Shown here: one piece after another, positions 25,822-35,287 of the stretch
Layout: each line of letters begins with the position of its first letter
Numbering within the stretch: position 1 is the first letter of the stretch
NCBI GenBank assembly: GCA_965199175.1
Contig: OZ240684.1
Coordinates: 1-64,000 of the forward strand
Length of the DNA stretch: 64,000 nt
Direction of reading: 5' to 3'
Origin: G963923945 sp965199175
GTDB taxonomy: Bacteria > Pseudomonadota > Alphaproteobacteria > G963923945
The notes under the pieces: model-generated
Databases searched by the model: none
The model's input: only the letters and a program-made list of their open reading frames with translations
Told to the model about the DNA's origin: nothing
Position numbers and translations under genes: made by a program

Positions 25822-28800
25822 GCAGAATGACGGATGCTGTTTTTTCGGATGTAACACCATCTTTCTGACTGAGGGCGCGCCGGTAATCGCGCGGTGTCAC
25901 TTTGACAAACCGGGATAACGTATTCGGCCAGTCATCAAGAAAATGGCGGGCCCGGTCTGAATTGGTGTAATGCAGATGCCGTTCTAAAAGATGGCGTAAA
26001 CGTGCCCCATCCTGGTACAATAAATGGCCCAGATCACCATTGCCCGGCGTTGTTGTCAACTCGGCTTCATCGCTCTGGTCGATTGATTCAAGATCTACCA
26101 TGCCCGGATTGCAGCGATTTTGGAATTGACCATCTTCATCAAAAACATAGGCGATCCCGCCACTCATCCCGGCGGCAAAATTACGTCCGGTCGGGCCAAG
26201 ACAAACCACCACCCCGCCGGTCATATATTCGCAACAATGATCCCCGACACCTTCAATGACCGCAACAGCACCGGAGTTACGCACCGCGAATCGTTCTCCG
26301 GCCATGCCCCGGAAATAGCATTCCCCGGCAATCGCCCCATACAACACCGTATTGCCAATAATGATATTGTCTTCGGCCTTAAACGCTGATTCCGCAGGGG
26401 GATAAATCACCAGCCGCCCCCCGGATAACCCTTTGCCCACATAATCATTGGCTTCACCAATCAGTTCCATCGCCACACCTTTGGCGAGAAAAGCACCAAA
26501 GCTCTGGCCTGCTGTCCCGCGGGCGCGAATGAGAATACAGTCATCAGGTAAACCGGCAAAACCATGGATTTTAGCAACTTCCCCCGACAGCATGGCCCCG
26601 GTGGTTCGGTCGCTGTTGCTGATTGTTGTTTCAATATGCACCGCCTTGCCATGATCAAGAGCGCCTCGCGCCTGTTCAATCAGATATCGGTCAAGAATGG
26701 TTTTGATATCGTGGACTTGCTGATCACAATGATGGATCGCAACACAATCATCGACCTGCGGTTTTTCGAGCAGGCGGCTGAAATCCAGCCCTTTGGCTTT
26801 CCAGTGATCAACCGCATCCCGGGTGTTCAGGCGATCCATCTGGCCGATCATGGCATCAAAGGTCCGGAACCCTAACTCAGCCATCAGTTGGCGGACTTCT
26901 TCGGCGACAAAGAAAAAATAATTGATCACATGCTCCGGGGTTCCGGTGAATCGCTTGCGCAATTCCGGATTCTGGGTAGCTACCCCGACCGGACAGGTAT
27001 TGAGATGACATTTCCGCATCATAATACAGCCGGCAGCAATCAGAGGAGCACTGGAAAAGCCGAATTCATCGGCTCCTAATAACGCCCCAATGACCACATC
27101 ACGGCCAGTGCGCAGCCCCCCATCCACCTGGATCGGGACCCGCCCCCGCAAATTGTTAAGAACAAGTGTTTGATGGGTTTCAGAAAGGCCAATTTCCCAG
27201 GGGCTGCCGGCATGACGGATTGAGGTCAGAGGCGAAGCTCCGGTCCCGCCATCATAGCCGGCGATTGTGATATGGTCTGCCCGGGCTTTAACAACCCCGG
27301 CGGCAACTGTTCCAACCCCGACTTCGGAGGCCAGCTTGACGCTGATCCGGGCATCTGGATTGACATTCTTAAGATCATAAATGAGCTGGGCCAGGTCTTC
27401 GATAGAATAAATATCATGATGAGGAGGTGGTGAAATCAGCCCAACCCCCGGTGTTGCATAACGGACCCGGGCAATCACTTCATTGACTTTATGCCCGGGG
27501 AGTTGCCCGCCTTCACCAGGTTTGGCGCCCTGGCAGATTTTGATCTGAATATCATCAGCATTGACCAGATATTCGGTGGTGACTCCGAAACGTCCTGATG
27601 CCACTTGTTTAATCGCCGAACGCATCGAATCGCCATTGGGCAGAGGCTGGTATCGTTCGGGTTCTTCTCCGCCTTCACCGGTATTCGATTTTCCACCGAT
27701 GCGATTCATCGCCACCGCCAATGTGGTATGAGCTTCGCGTGAAATCGAACCAAAAGACATGGCTCCGGTAGCAAAGCGTTTCACAATATCTGTTGCCGGT
27801 TCAACCTCCTCAAGCGGTACCCGATCACCGGGTGTGAATGTCATCAGACCTCTCAGGGTCAGGAGTTGGGTATTCTGGACATTCACCCAATCGGCAAATT
27901 GACGGTATTTTTCGGGCAGAGAACCCCGGACCGCATGTTGCAGATCTGCAATCGAGCCAGGAGTCCAGACATGGGATTCGCCGCGCAAACGAAACGCATA
28001 TTCGCCGCCAACATCCAGGGAGTCTCTGTGGTCAGATTCTTTCCCGTAAGCCAGGCGGTGACGATGCATTGATTCTTCGGCTACTTCAGCCAGGCCAATG
28101 CCTTCAATCATGGTCGCGGTGCCGGGAAAATAGCGGTCAATAAAGCTGCTGTTTAAGCCGACAGCATCAAAAATCTGGGCACCGCAATAGGATTGATAGG
28201 TTGATATTCCCATCTTGGACATAATTTTGAGAAGAGCTTTGCCACAGGCTTTGATATATTGGGTCTCCGCCTCTTCAGGGGACAAATCACCCCGCCTCAG
28301 GGCCAGGTCTCTGAGAGTCTCAAAGGCCAGATACGGATTGATTGCTTCGGCTCCATACCCTGCCAAAACAGCAAAATGATGCAGTTCCCGTGCTTCTCCG
28401 GTTTCGATAATCAGGCTGATTTTGGTCCGGGTTCCCTGGGCAACTAAATGATGATGCACGGCTGATGTTGCCAGCAAAGCCGGGATGGCAACGCGTTTTG
28501 GACCCATCTGCCGATCAGAGAGAATCAGAACAGGATCGCCATCAGCAAGGGCAGCGTCACATTCTTGCAATACCTGGTCAATTGCTGCTTTGAGACCGTC
28601 ACATCCTGTGGTTGCCGGCCATGTGATATCAACGGTCCGGACACGAAAATACCCGTCATTTTGGGTCCCAAGGGAGCAGATTTTTGCCAGATCATCATTG
28701 GTTAAAACCGGCTGGGCAATTTCCAGACGTTGATACTCCTGGCTTTTTTCAAGATCAAACAGATTGGGTTTCGGACCGATGAATGAAGCCAGAGACATCA

Positions 28801-30457
28801 CCAGTTCCTCACGGATGGGATCAATCGCCGGGTTGGTCACCTGAGCAAAACACTGCTTAAAATAGGAATAGAGCGTTTTTGGCTGATCAGAGAGCACCGA
28901 GAGAGGGATATCCACCCCCATTGAGCCGGTGGGTTCCTGACCAGATTGTGCCATTGGTTCAAGGAAAAATGTGATGTCTTCGCGGCTGTAGCCAAAGGCT
29001 TGTTGTTGCCTGAGCAAGGTTGCCGGATCAGGGCCTGGTATGCTTGTTTGTGTGGACGGCTTTCGGGTGGGGATATCGGCGAGCCGGATCTGGTTCACAT
29101 CAAGCCATTTTTGATACGGGTGCTCAGCAACGATGCGGCTTTTAATCTCTGCATCATCAATGATCCGGCCTTCCTCAAGATCAATCAGCAACATTTTACC
29201 TGGCTGCAAACGCCATTTCCGGATGATTTTATCATCAGGGACGTGCAGAACCCCCATCTCAGAGGCCATCAGAACCATATCATCATCAGTGACCAGATAG
29301 CGGGCTGGTCGCAAACCATTGCGGTCCAGGGTTGCGCCGATCTGGCGGCCATCGGTAAACGCGATAGCGGCCGGACCATCCCAGGGTTCCATTAAGGTGG
29401 CGTGATGTTCGTAAAACGCCCGTCTTTGCGGGTCCATCAGTTTATTACCGGACCAGGCCTCGGGAATCATCAGCATCATGGCATGGGCCAGTGAGTAGCC
29501 TCCTGCCAGCAGAAATTCAAAAGCATGGTCCGCGCAGGCTGAATCCGACAATCCTTCCGGGATCAATGGCCAGAGTTTATCAATATCGGAACCCAGAATC
29601 TGAGAGGTCAAAGATCCCCGGCGGGCATTCATCCAGTTCAGATTACCCCGCAATGTATTGATCTCGCCGTTATGACACAGCAGCCGAAAGGGTTGGGCCA
29701 GGCTCCATGCCGGAAAGGTATTGGTGGAAAAACGCTGATGGACTAAGGCCAGGGCCGATTCAACCCGGTGATCCTGAAGATCGGTAAAATAATCGCCGAC
29801 ATCGCTCGCCAGGATCATGCCTTTATAGACCACAGTCCGGGATGATAAGGAGGAAATATAGAAATCATCCTGGCCAATGCCCTGGTTTAACGCCCAGTTT
29901 TCAGCCTGCTTACGGATTATATACAGCCTGCGTTCAAATTGACTTTGGTCGACCCAGTCATTCCCGGCGGCAACCATGATCTGACGGATGATCGGTGCTT
30001 TCTCTCTGGTCGTCTCGCTCAAAAATGATGGATCACATGGAACAGTCCGCCAGCCAAGGACATCCTGTCCTTCGGCAGCAATCAATTCTTCCAGACGGTT
30101 TTGGCATAAAGTGCGGAGATCCGGATCAACCGGCATATGAATCATGCCAAGCCCATAGTGGCCCGATGGGGGGAGTTGGAAACCCAGGGTCCCGGCCTCA
30201 GAACGTAAAAACTGATCCGGGAGTTGTAGCAGCATCCCGGCCCCGTCACCAGCCCTGGGGTCGGCCCCTACTGCACCGCGATGGGTCAAATTTTTCAGGA
30301 TAGTAAGGCCATGGTTGATGATGGTATGGCTGCCCGCGTTTTTAATATTGGCCACAAAACCAATCCCGCAGGAATCCTTCTCATAGCGGGGATCATAAAG
30401 ACCGCGCGCTTCAGGCAGACCAGCAGGATGTTTGATTGAGGATGTGTTTTGTGGCAT
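25817..30457 (-). CDS. gltB: Glutamate synthase large subunit
   Basis: Converts glutamine and 2-oxoglutarate to two glutamates with GltD. 1546 residues, full length. The N-terminal Ntn amidotransferase has its nucleophile at Cys30 (KDSCGIGFVA) after a 29-residue propeptide. The FMN-binding synthase domain contains KPGEGGQLPGHKV and YDGGTGASPLTSI. The 3Fe-4S motif is C-x5-C-x4-C (CIMMRKCHLNTCPVG). The C-terminal Gly-rich beta-helix domain is present. It heads a gltBD operon. Confidence 0.98.
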   Translation of the reverse strand: MPQNTSSIKHPAGLPEARGLYDPRYEKDSCGIGFVANIKNAGSHTIINHGLTILKNLTHRGAVGADPRAGDGAGMLLQLPDQFLRSEAGTLGFQLPPSGHYGLGMIHMPVDPDLRTLCQNRLEELIAAEGQDVLGWRTVPCDPSFLSETTREKAPIIRQIMVAAGNDWVDQSQFERRLYIIRKQAENWALNQGIGQDDFYISSLSSRTVVYKGMILASDVGDYFTDLQDHRVESALALVHQRFSTNTFPAWSLAQPFRLLCHNGEINTLRGNLNWMNARRGSLTSQILGSDIDKLWPLIPEGLSDSACADHAFEFLLAGGYSLAHAMMLMIPEAWSGNKLMDPQRRAFYEHHATLMEPWDGPAAIAFTDGRQIGATLDRNGLRPARYLVTDDDMVLMASEMGVLHVPDDKIIRKWRLQPGKMLLIDLEEGRIIDDAEIKSRIVAEHPYQKWLDVNQIRLADIPTRKPSTQTSIPGPDPATLLRQQQAFGYSREDITFFLEPMAQSGQEPTGSMGVDIPLSVLSDQPKTLYSYFKQCFAQVTNPAIDPIREELVMSLASFIGPKPNLFDLEKSQEYQRLEIAQPVLTNDDLAKICSLGTQNDGYFRVRTVDITWPATTGCDGLKAAIDQVLQECDAALADGDPVLILSDRQMGPKRVAIPALLATSAVHHHLVAQGTRTKISLIIETGEARELHHFAVLAGYGAEAINPYLAFETLRDLALRRGDLSPEEAETQYIKACGKALLKIMSKMGISTYQSYCGAQIFDAVGLNSSFIDRYFPGTATMIEGIGLAEVAEESMHRHRLAYGKESDHRDSLDVGGEYAFRLRGESHVWTPGSIADLQHAVRGSLPEKYRQFADWVNVQNTQLLTLRGLMTFTPGDRVPLEEVEPATDIVKRFATGAMSFGSISREAHTTLAVAMNRIGGKSNTGEGGEEPERYQPLPNGDSMRSAIKQVASGRFGVTTEYLVNADDIQIKICQGAKPGEGGQLPGHKVNEVIARVRYATPGVGLISPPPHHDIYSIEDLAQLIYDLKNVNPDARISVKLASEVGVGTVAAGVVKARADHITIAGYDGGTGASPLTSIRHAGSPWEIGLSETHQTLVLNNLRGRVPIQVDGGLRTGRDVVIGALLGADEFGFSSAPLIAAGCIMMRKCHLNTCPVGVATQNPELRKRFTGTPEHVINYFFFVAEEVRQLMAELGFRTFDAMIGQMDRLNTRDAVDHWKAKGLDFSRLLEKPQVDDCVAIHHCDQQVHDIKTILDRYLIEQARGALDHGKAVHIETTISNSDRTTGAMLSGEVAKIHGFAGLPDDCILIRARGTAGQSFGAFLAKGVAMELIGEANDYVGKGLSGGRLVIYPPAESAFKAEDNIIIGNTVLYGAIAGECYFRGMAGERFAVRNSGAVAVIEGVGDHCCEYMTGGVVVCLGPTGRNFAAGMSGGIAYVFDEDGQFQNRCNPGMVDLESIDQSDEAELTTTPGNGDLGHLLYQDGARLRHLLERHLHYTNSDRARHFLDDWPNTLSRFVKVTPRDYRRALSQKDGVTSEKTASVILQ

Positions 30458-30929
30458 GAATATATCCGGTCATGATCGCTGCAGACGCATCGGTTTATTG
30501 GGAAGCTCAGTTCCCATATGGGATGCGGGTCAGGCTCTGACAACTATTTTTGGGGCGTGAAAACTAACGGAAAAAGCCGGTTCAGGTAAAGCCCCGGATC
30601 ACATAAAATGATTTTATACAGAAAAACTGAGGCGGTAACACCTTGTGGCCCCCCATGAAAATTTGACTAAACCCTGTTATATCTCCTGTTATGCTGTTTG
30701 TTCTGTATATTTTTGAATTACGATATTTTGAATCATACAGAAACCTGAATCATGCAAAAAACATAACCCGCAAGAACCTATCATGACTCAATGAGGAGGG
30801 CTTTTTAGCATGATTGTCTCAAAAAGTAATGCGGATTAAAAACCGGCGCTACGATGATTATGGACGCACCCTGAGGCATACTCAAAAACGCAAGTCAGTC
30901 AGAGACATTCAATCAGTGAGGGACATTCA
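30458..30929. other. Divergent region upstream of gltB and the AsmA-like gene
   Basis: Non-coding. Near the gltB start the palindrome CCCATATGGG (around 30512-30521) overlaps an inverted GGGAA/TTCCC pair, a candidate operator. At 30896-30931 two 18-bp copies of CAGTCAGAGACATTCAAT lie end to end, the second reaching into the ATG of the next gene. No sigma-54 -24/-12 element was recognised. Confidence 0.5.
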
Positions 30930-31763
30930 ATGAAAAAGATGATGATCGGTATTGGTCTGGTGGCCGTTGTGATTACCGGTGTGGTGGTTTATCTCTTCAG
31001 TAATCTTGGGCTGATCATCAAGTCTGCTATTGAGGAATATGGATCACAGGTTGCCGGGGTTCGGGTCACTGTTGGCAGTGTTGATATCGAATTTGACAAG
31101 GGTGTTGCCATGATTAACACATTTTCTCTCGGCAACCCTCCTGGCTTTAGCGCTCCGGGTGCTTTTGACATGGATCGTATCCGTGTGACTTTGGCCCCTG
31201 GCTGGGAGACAGGTGACAAGATCATCATTGATGAAATTTTGGTCAATCAGCCCAAAATCACTTACGAACTGGGATCAAATGGCAGTAATTTTGATGTCCT
31301 TAAAGCCAATTTGAAAAAGACTGCGGGTTCCAAAACCGAACCCAGCCAGGATTCCGGAACTGAACCTTCAATCATTATCAATCACCTCCGGATCCAGAAT
31401 GGCGAAGTTGCTGCCACAGCCACCATATTGGGAGGGAAAACGCTCAGCGTATCTTTGCCGGATCTGCATTTGACCGATATCGGTAAGGATACAGGCGGGA
31501 GCAACCCGGATGAAATTGCCCGTAAGATTTTGCACGCCATAGAAAGCTCAGTTACCAGCGCTGTCACTCGTATCGATCTGGGTGTGGTTGGGGATGCCGC
31601 CAAAGCAGCAGAGAAAAAAATTGATGCGATCAGCAAAGATATTGGCAGTCGCACCGGCCAGGTCGTTGAGGATGCTGGCGCAGCCGCCGATACTCTGGGT
31701 GACACCCTCGGTAAGAATCTTGATGATGCCGGGGATGCGGTCAAATCTTTGTTCGGTAATTAA
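30930..31763 (+). CDS. AsmA/DUF748-like membrane-anchored protein, function unknown
   Basis: 277 residues. One N-terminal membrane segment (MIGIGLVAVVITGVVVYLFS) is followed by a domain like the start of AsmA-type proteins (IEEYGSQVAGVRVTVGSVDI, then GKTLSVSLPDLHLTDIG). The last ~75 residues are Ala/Asp/Lys-rich and probably amphipathic helix (KAAEKKIDAISKDIGSRTG). Much shorter than full AsmA. The ATG overlaps the end of a tandem 18-bp repeat. A periplasmic lipid- or envelope-related role is a guess from the family. Confidence 0.65.
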   Translation: MKKMMIGIGLVAVVITGVVVYLFSNLGLIIKSAIEEYGSQVAGVRVTVGSVDIEFDKGVAMINTFSLGNPPGFSAPGAFDMDRIRVTLAPGWETGDKIIIDEILVNQPKITYELGSNGSNFDVLKANLKKTAGSKTEPSQDSGTEPSIIINHLRIQNGEVAATATILGGKTLSVSLPDLHLTDIGKDTGGSNPDEIARKILHAIESSVTSAVTRIDLGVVGDAAKAAEKKIDAISKDIGSRTGQVVEDAGAAADTLGDTLGKNLDDAGDAVKSLFGN

Positions 31764-31981
31764 GCCTGATCTGTGGTGATGTTCCGGATTGTTATCAGGC
31801 CCGGGAATTGGCAAAAATCTTCGCAATAGCTGTGCATAATGGCGGATAATGGCAAACAATCAGCCATGCCGGTTCGGTCATGTTAGAACCAGGTGGTTTG
31901 ATCTGATAAACAGGCTGGTGGGTTGGCTCTGTTGCTGCTTTCCCGGGTTTTTGTTGCCAGGTGAGCGCAAATGAAAAAGAG

Positions 31982-32323
31982 TTAATTGGTATCAGGTCTG
32001 GCCAGGCGACTGATTTTGACGGCGACCTTATCATTCACCACCACCACTTGACCATACGCGATCAGTCTTCCTGCTGCAAAGAGGGTTACATCTTCCTTGA
32101 CTTTCTGGTCGAGTTCGATGATTGCACCACGCCCCAGCTTCAGAAGATTGCTGACTTCCATATTGGCTGATCCCAAAATAGCGCGCAATTCCAGAGTGAC
32201 GTCATAGAGTGCATCATGCCGCGTGTCTTCGGGGCTTGCGCCGGCATTGGCTGAGGTGGTCCGGCTTGTACCTGTTGGCTGAGAATCCGTATTCTGTTGA
32301 TCTGACATGATCGGTTCCATCAT
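31982..32323 (-). CDS. fliN: FliN/YscQ-family motor switch protein
   Basis: 113 residues: a polar ~40-residue N-terminus and a complete C-terminal SpoA/FliN domain (DVTLELRAILGSANMEVSNL, LGRGAIIELDQKV, GRLIAYGQVVVVNDKVAVKI). FliN forms the bottom of the flagellar C-ring. AGGGGC precedes the ATG at 32323. There are no other flagellar genes within the window, so this is either an isolated fliN or a FliN paralogue. Confidence 0.87.
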   Translation of the reverse strand: MMEPIMSDQQNTDSQPTGTSRTTSANAGASPEDTRHDALYDVTLELRAILGSANMEVSNLLKLGRGAIIELDQKVKEDVTLFAAGRLIAYGQVVVVNDKVAVKISRLARPDTN

Positions 32324-32645
32324 TTTCTGCCCCTGGCGGGGCTTGTCGGTTTTTTACTGTCAGTTTTTTACTGTCGGCTTTTCTCAGTGTTGACTGTTTT
32401 CATTGACCACTCCTAACCCTGAAACATCACATTTCTTAGACATTTCTCAGATACTTTTGCATGTTTTTTTAATGATATCTTTTTATCATGCAACAATACT
32501 ATTCTGAATGGGATCAATTACACAACGTCAGGGTATCATAAAAAATAATGGACGAATATTGTGATGCGTTTTGGCTCATATATGAATCGACACGTATCAA
32601 AAAGCGGCTCGGTTTTTCGTTTCTGAAATCCAGGTTGGGGGGACC
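32324..32645. other. Divergent region between fliN and gdhA
   Basis: AT-rich non-coding DNA. Two adjacent 14-bp copies of CGGTTTTTTACTGT (second copy CAG...) lie at 32347-32374, close to the fliN start. Promoters of both genes should be here, but none is clear. Confidence 0.5.
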
Positions 32646-33908
32646 ATGAATTTATTTTCCAAGGCTCGGAGCCGTCTTGATGAAGCGGCTCGTTACATCA
32701 AGACTCATCCCGATATTTTAGAGAAGTTGCGCTATCCCAAGGAAACGCTGGCGGCCAATCTTCTGGTGCGGATGGATGATGGCTCGCGTAAATCTTTTAA
32801 GGCCTGGCGTTGCCGGTATGACGACAGCTGTGGGCCGACCAAAGGAGGTATTCGCTATCATCGGGCAGTTACAATGGAAGAAGTCATGACATTGGCTTTT
32901 TGGATGACATTCAAATGCGCCGTAGCAGGGTTGCCATTTGGTGGAGGCAAGGGCGGTGTGCAGGTGGATACAAAGACTTTATCCAAAACAGAATTGGAGC
33001 GTTTGTCACGTGCATATGCCCATGCATTTAGCCGTTTTATTGGACCTGACCGTGATATTCCGGCCCCTGATGTGTCGACCAATGCCATTGTTATGGGCTG
33101 GATTGCTGATGAATACAGTTCGATTATCGGCAATCCGTCTCCGGCGGTGATCACCGGTAAACCGATTGCGCTTGGTGGCTCACTGGGCCGTGAGGATGCA
33201 ACCGGGCGGGGAGGATATTTGTGTCTCCGCCGGATGCTTGATGATTTCGGGTTGCAACCACAGACCAGCCGCATTGCGCTGCAAGGTTTCGGGAATGCAG
33301 CGACCCATTGTGCCCGTCTTTTGTCCGGTGATGGGTTCAGGATTGTTGCGGCCTCTGATTCGCGTAGTGTTGTCGCTGCTAAAGGGGATCATCTCGACTT
33401 TGATGCGGTCCTGGCTCATAAGCAGCAAAGTGGCCGATTGGCCGGGGCACCGGGAACCCGCTCTATCAGTTCTGCAGATTTGATTGCTTGTGAATGCGAT
33501 ATTCTCATACCGGCGGCTTTGGAAAATCAAATTACCCAGGAGAATGCCGATACCGTGCAAGCGAAAGTCATCCTGGAATTGGCCAATGGTCCTGTAACTC
33601 CGGAGGCTGATACCATTCTGGAAAAAGCCGGGGTGATTGTGATTCCCGATATTCTGGCCAATGCTGGCGGTGTAACCGTCTCTTATTTTGAATGGGTACA
33701 GAACCGGGCTGGTTTTTACTGGCCGGAGAGTGACATCCACCGGCGTTTGAGCGACATGCTCGAACCCAATGTCGATGCCGTTCGTGATTTGGCGCGTCAC
33801 CATGGCGTCAGCCTGCGTACAGCAGCCTATATCCTGGCCCTGGAACGTATTTCCACAGCGATTGCTGCCCAGGGGACACAAGATTTTTTCTCTCAAATCG
33901 AGCGTTGA
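32646..33908 (+). CDS. gdhA: Glutamate dehydrogenase
   Basis: Interconverts 2-oxoglutarate plus ammonium and glutamate. Substrate-binding motifs are GPTKGGIRYH and FKCAVAGLPFGGGKGGVQV with the catalytic Lys. The Rossmann domain contains RIALQGFGNAATHCARLL and the end region has LANAGGVTVSYFEWVQN. 420 residues, typical hexameric GDH of the GluDH/Leu-DH type. GGGGGGACC precedes the ATG. Cofactor preference cannot be read safely. Confidence 0.94.
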   Translation: MNLFSKARSRLDEAARYIKTHPDILEKLRYPKETLAANLLVRMDDGSRKSFKAWRCRYDDSCGPTKGGIRYHRAVTMEEVMTLAFWMTFKCAVAGLPFGGGKGGVQVDTKTLSKTELERLSRAYAHAFSRFIGPDRDIPAPDVSTNAIVMGWIADEYSSIIGNPSPAVITGKPIALGGSLGREDATGRGGYLCLRRMLDDFGLQPQTSRIALQGFGNAATHCARLLSGDGFRIVAASDSRSVVAAKGDHLDFDAVLAHKQQSGRLAGAPGTRSISSADLIACECDILIPAALENQITQENADTVQAKVILELANGPVTPEADTILEKAGVIVIPDILANAGGVTVSYFEWVQNRAGFYWPESDIHRRLSDMLEPNVDAVRDLARHHGVSLRTAAYILALERISTAIAAQGTQDFFSQIER

Positions 33909-34443
33909 TTGCTCTCAAAGACCCATCAAAGCAGGAAATCTGCATAGGCAAGATCAGGCTGGCCGCTTTTAACCGGCATCATCATGTTTTGCCATTTTGG
34001 GGGTGAATATCCCTCTGTTGGATGATCAAAGATCAGAGCGGGTATGAGAGACCGAAGATCTGAACGCAAGGACCGGAGGCCCGACCAGATCGAAACAATT
34101 CAATTCCTGACTGGTTTTTGTATCCCGAATCGGTTGAATGCTCCGTATTTTCAGGCCCGGTATTTCCAACGTCTACAATGACCCCGGGAGCGACAAAACC
34201 CATCATATCCTCTGTGATTGTGATGTTGTGGAGCATTCAGATAGTGTCCATCAAGCACCGAAAACCATGTATCAATCTTGATCAATTTTCACTTTTGTAT
34301 CGGTTATATCGATCATTTTTCTGATTGTTTTACCGGTCATTCCCGGCAATGAAACCAGCATGGGGTCTCAGAGCGGTTCAGGTTTTCTTCTCCGAACTCT
34401 TTTTACCCCTCTTCTTCTCCCTTTTTCCTTGCCGGGCCTCGAC
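33909..34443. other. Gap after gdhA, nothing assignable
   Basis: About 530 bases without a credible gene. Short open frames on both strands have no recognisable product and no ribosome-binding site. No terminator hairpin with a T run was found. Confidence 0.5.
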
Positions 34444-34977
34444 TTAAAGCAGCTTAATCAAAGCAGCCAGGACCGCCGTTTGGCCGAGCAAAGTCCCAAA
34501 CATCCATTTCAGGATTTCAAATTTAGATTCCGCAATATCTTTTTTCAGCGTGGTCTCAAGTTCTTTCATATCCCGTTTGACTTCCGCAATATCCCGCTTG
34601 GTTTCGGCTCTCAATTCCGCAATATCTTTTTTGACTTCCTCAATATCTTTTTTGACTTCCGCAATATCCCGCTTGGTTTCGGCTCTCAATTCCGCAATAT
34701 CTTTTTTGACTTCCTCAATATCCCGCCTGGTTTCGGCTCTCAGTTCCTCAATATCCAGCCTGGTTCCAGCTCTCAGTTCTTCAATATCTTTTTTGCTCGC
34801 CAGGCGTAGTTGTTCAATATCTCGTTTGACTTCCTCAATATCTTTTTTGCTTGCCAATTTATATTCCAGCAGGCGCGATTGTTCTTCAGCTAGAACCTCA
34901 GCCTGGGGTTCTGGCATTCCGGCTTTGGTCAGACGCTTAACAAAGCTATGGGTATCAAAAGCAACCGATTCCATCAT
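34444..34977 (-). CDS. DUF1640-like coiled-coil protein with C-terminal membrane anchor
   Basis: 177 residues. Residues 1-40 (VKRLTKAGMPEPQAEVLAEE) match the start of DUF1640/CCDC90-like proteins. Residues 45-150 are a long coiled coil built of repeated KKDIEEVKRDIEQLR and RRDIEELRAE blocks in 11- or 7-residue steps. The C-terminus (FEILKWMFGTLLGQTAVLAALI) is a membrane anchor. The DNA repeats (CAATATCTTTTTTGACTTCC type) are near-identical, so copy number probably varies among strains. Mitochondrial relatives are linked to calcium uniporter regulation; bacterial role unknown. Confidence 0.8.
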   Translation of the reverse strand: MMESVAFDTHSFVKRLTKAGMPEPQAEVLAEEQSRLLEYKLASKKDIEEVKRDIEQLRLASKKDIEELRAGTRLDIEELRAETRRDIEEVKKDIAELRAETKRDIAEVKKDIEEVKKDIAELRAETKRDIAEVKRDMKELETTLKKDIAESKFEILKWMFGTLLGQTAVLAALIKLL

Positions 34978-35287
34978 GTTCTCATTTATGAGAGTGATTG
35001 ACGAGATTCAATTTTATCGGAATTATGGACCAACCGCAAATCTCTCAATTTTCAAGGATTTTTTCAGAAATTTCTGGTGTTGATTAAGTTTTAGGAACAG
35101 CAGTGCCATTTTCCCGCATTCACCCCGTATCAACAGGACTATTCATCAGGCTTTTTTGAATGGTTCAAAGATTGGCAGACTCTGATTTTCCCGAACAAGG
35201 CTGCGCAGATAATGTGGCGGAACTGTTTGTCAGAAAGTGCAGTGACATGCGATCTTTATGGTGCCATCCAGGTCTCTATCATGCTGT
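34978..35287. other. Gap between the coiled-coil gene and the FemAB-like gene
   Basis: No gene or RNA was recognised. It should contain the promoter of the coiled-coil gene (minus strand). Confidence 0.45.

Noticed and set aside
30458..30929. Sigma-54 promoter in front of gltB
   Set aside because: No GG-N10-GC pair with the TGGCACG-N4-TTGC context was found by eye, although nitrogen control would make sense.
34550..35083. Plus-strand 177-codon frame opposite the coiled-coil gene
   Set aside because: It is a mirror of the repetitive minus-strand gene. Its Ser/Ile-rich translation has no family, and the minus frame has the DUF1640 start and membrane anchor.
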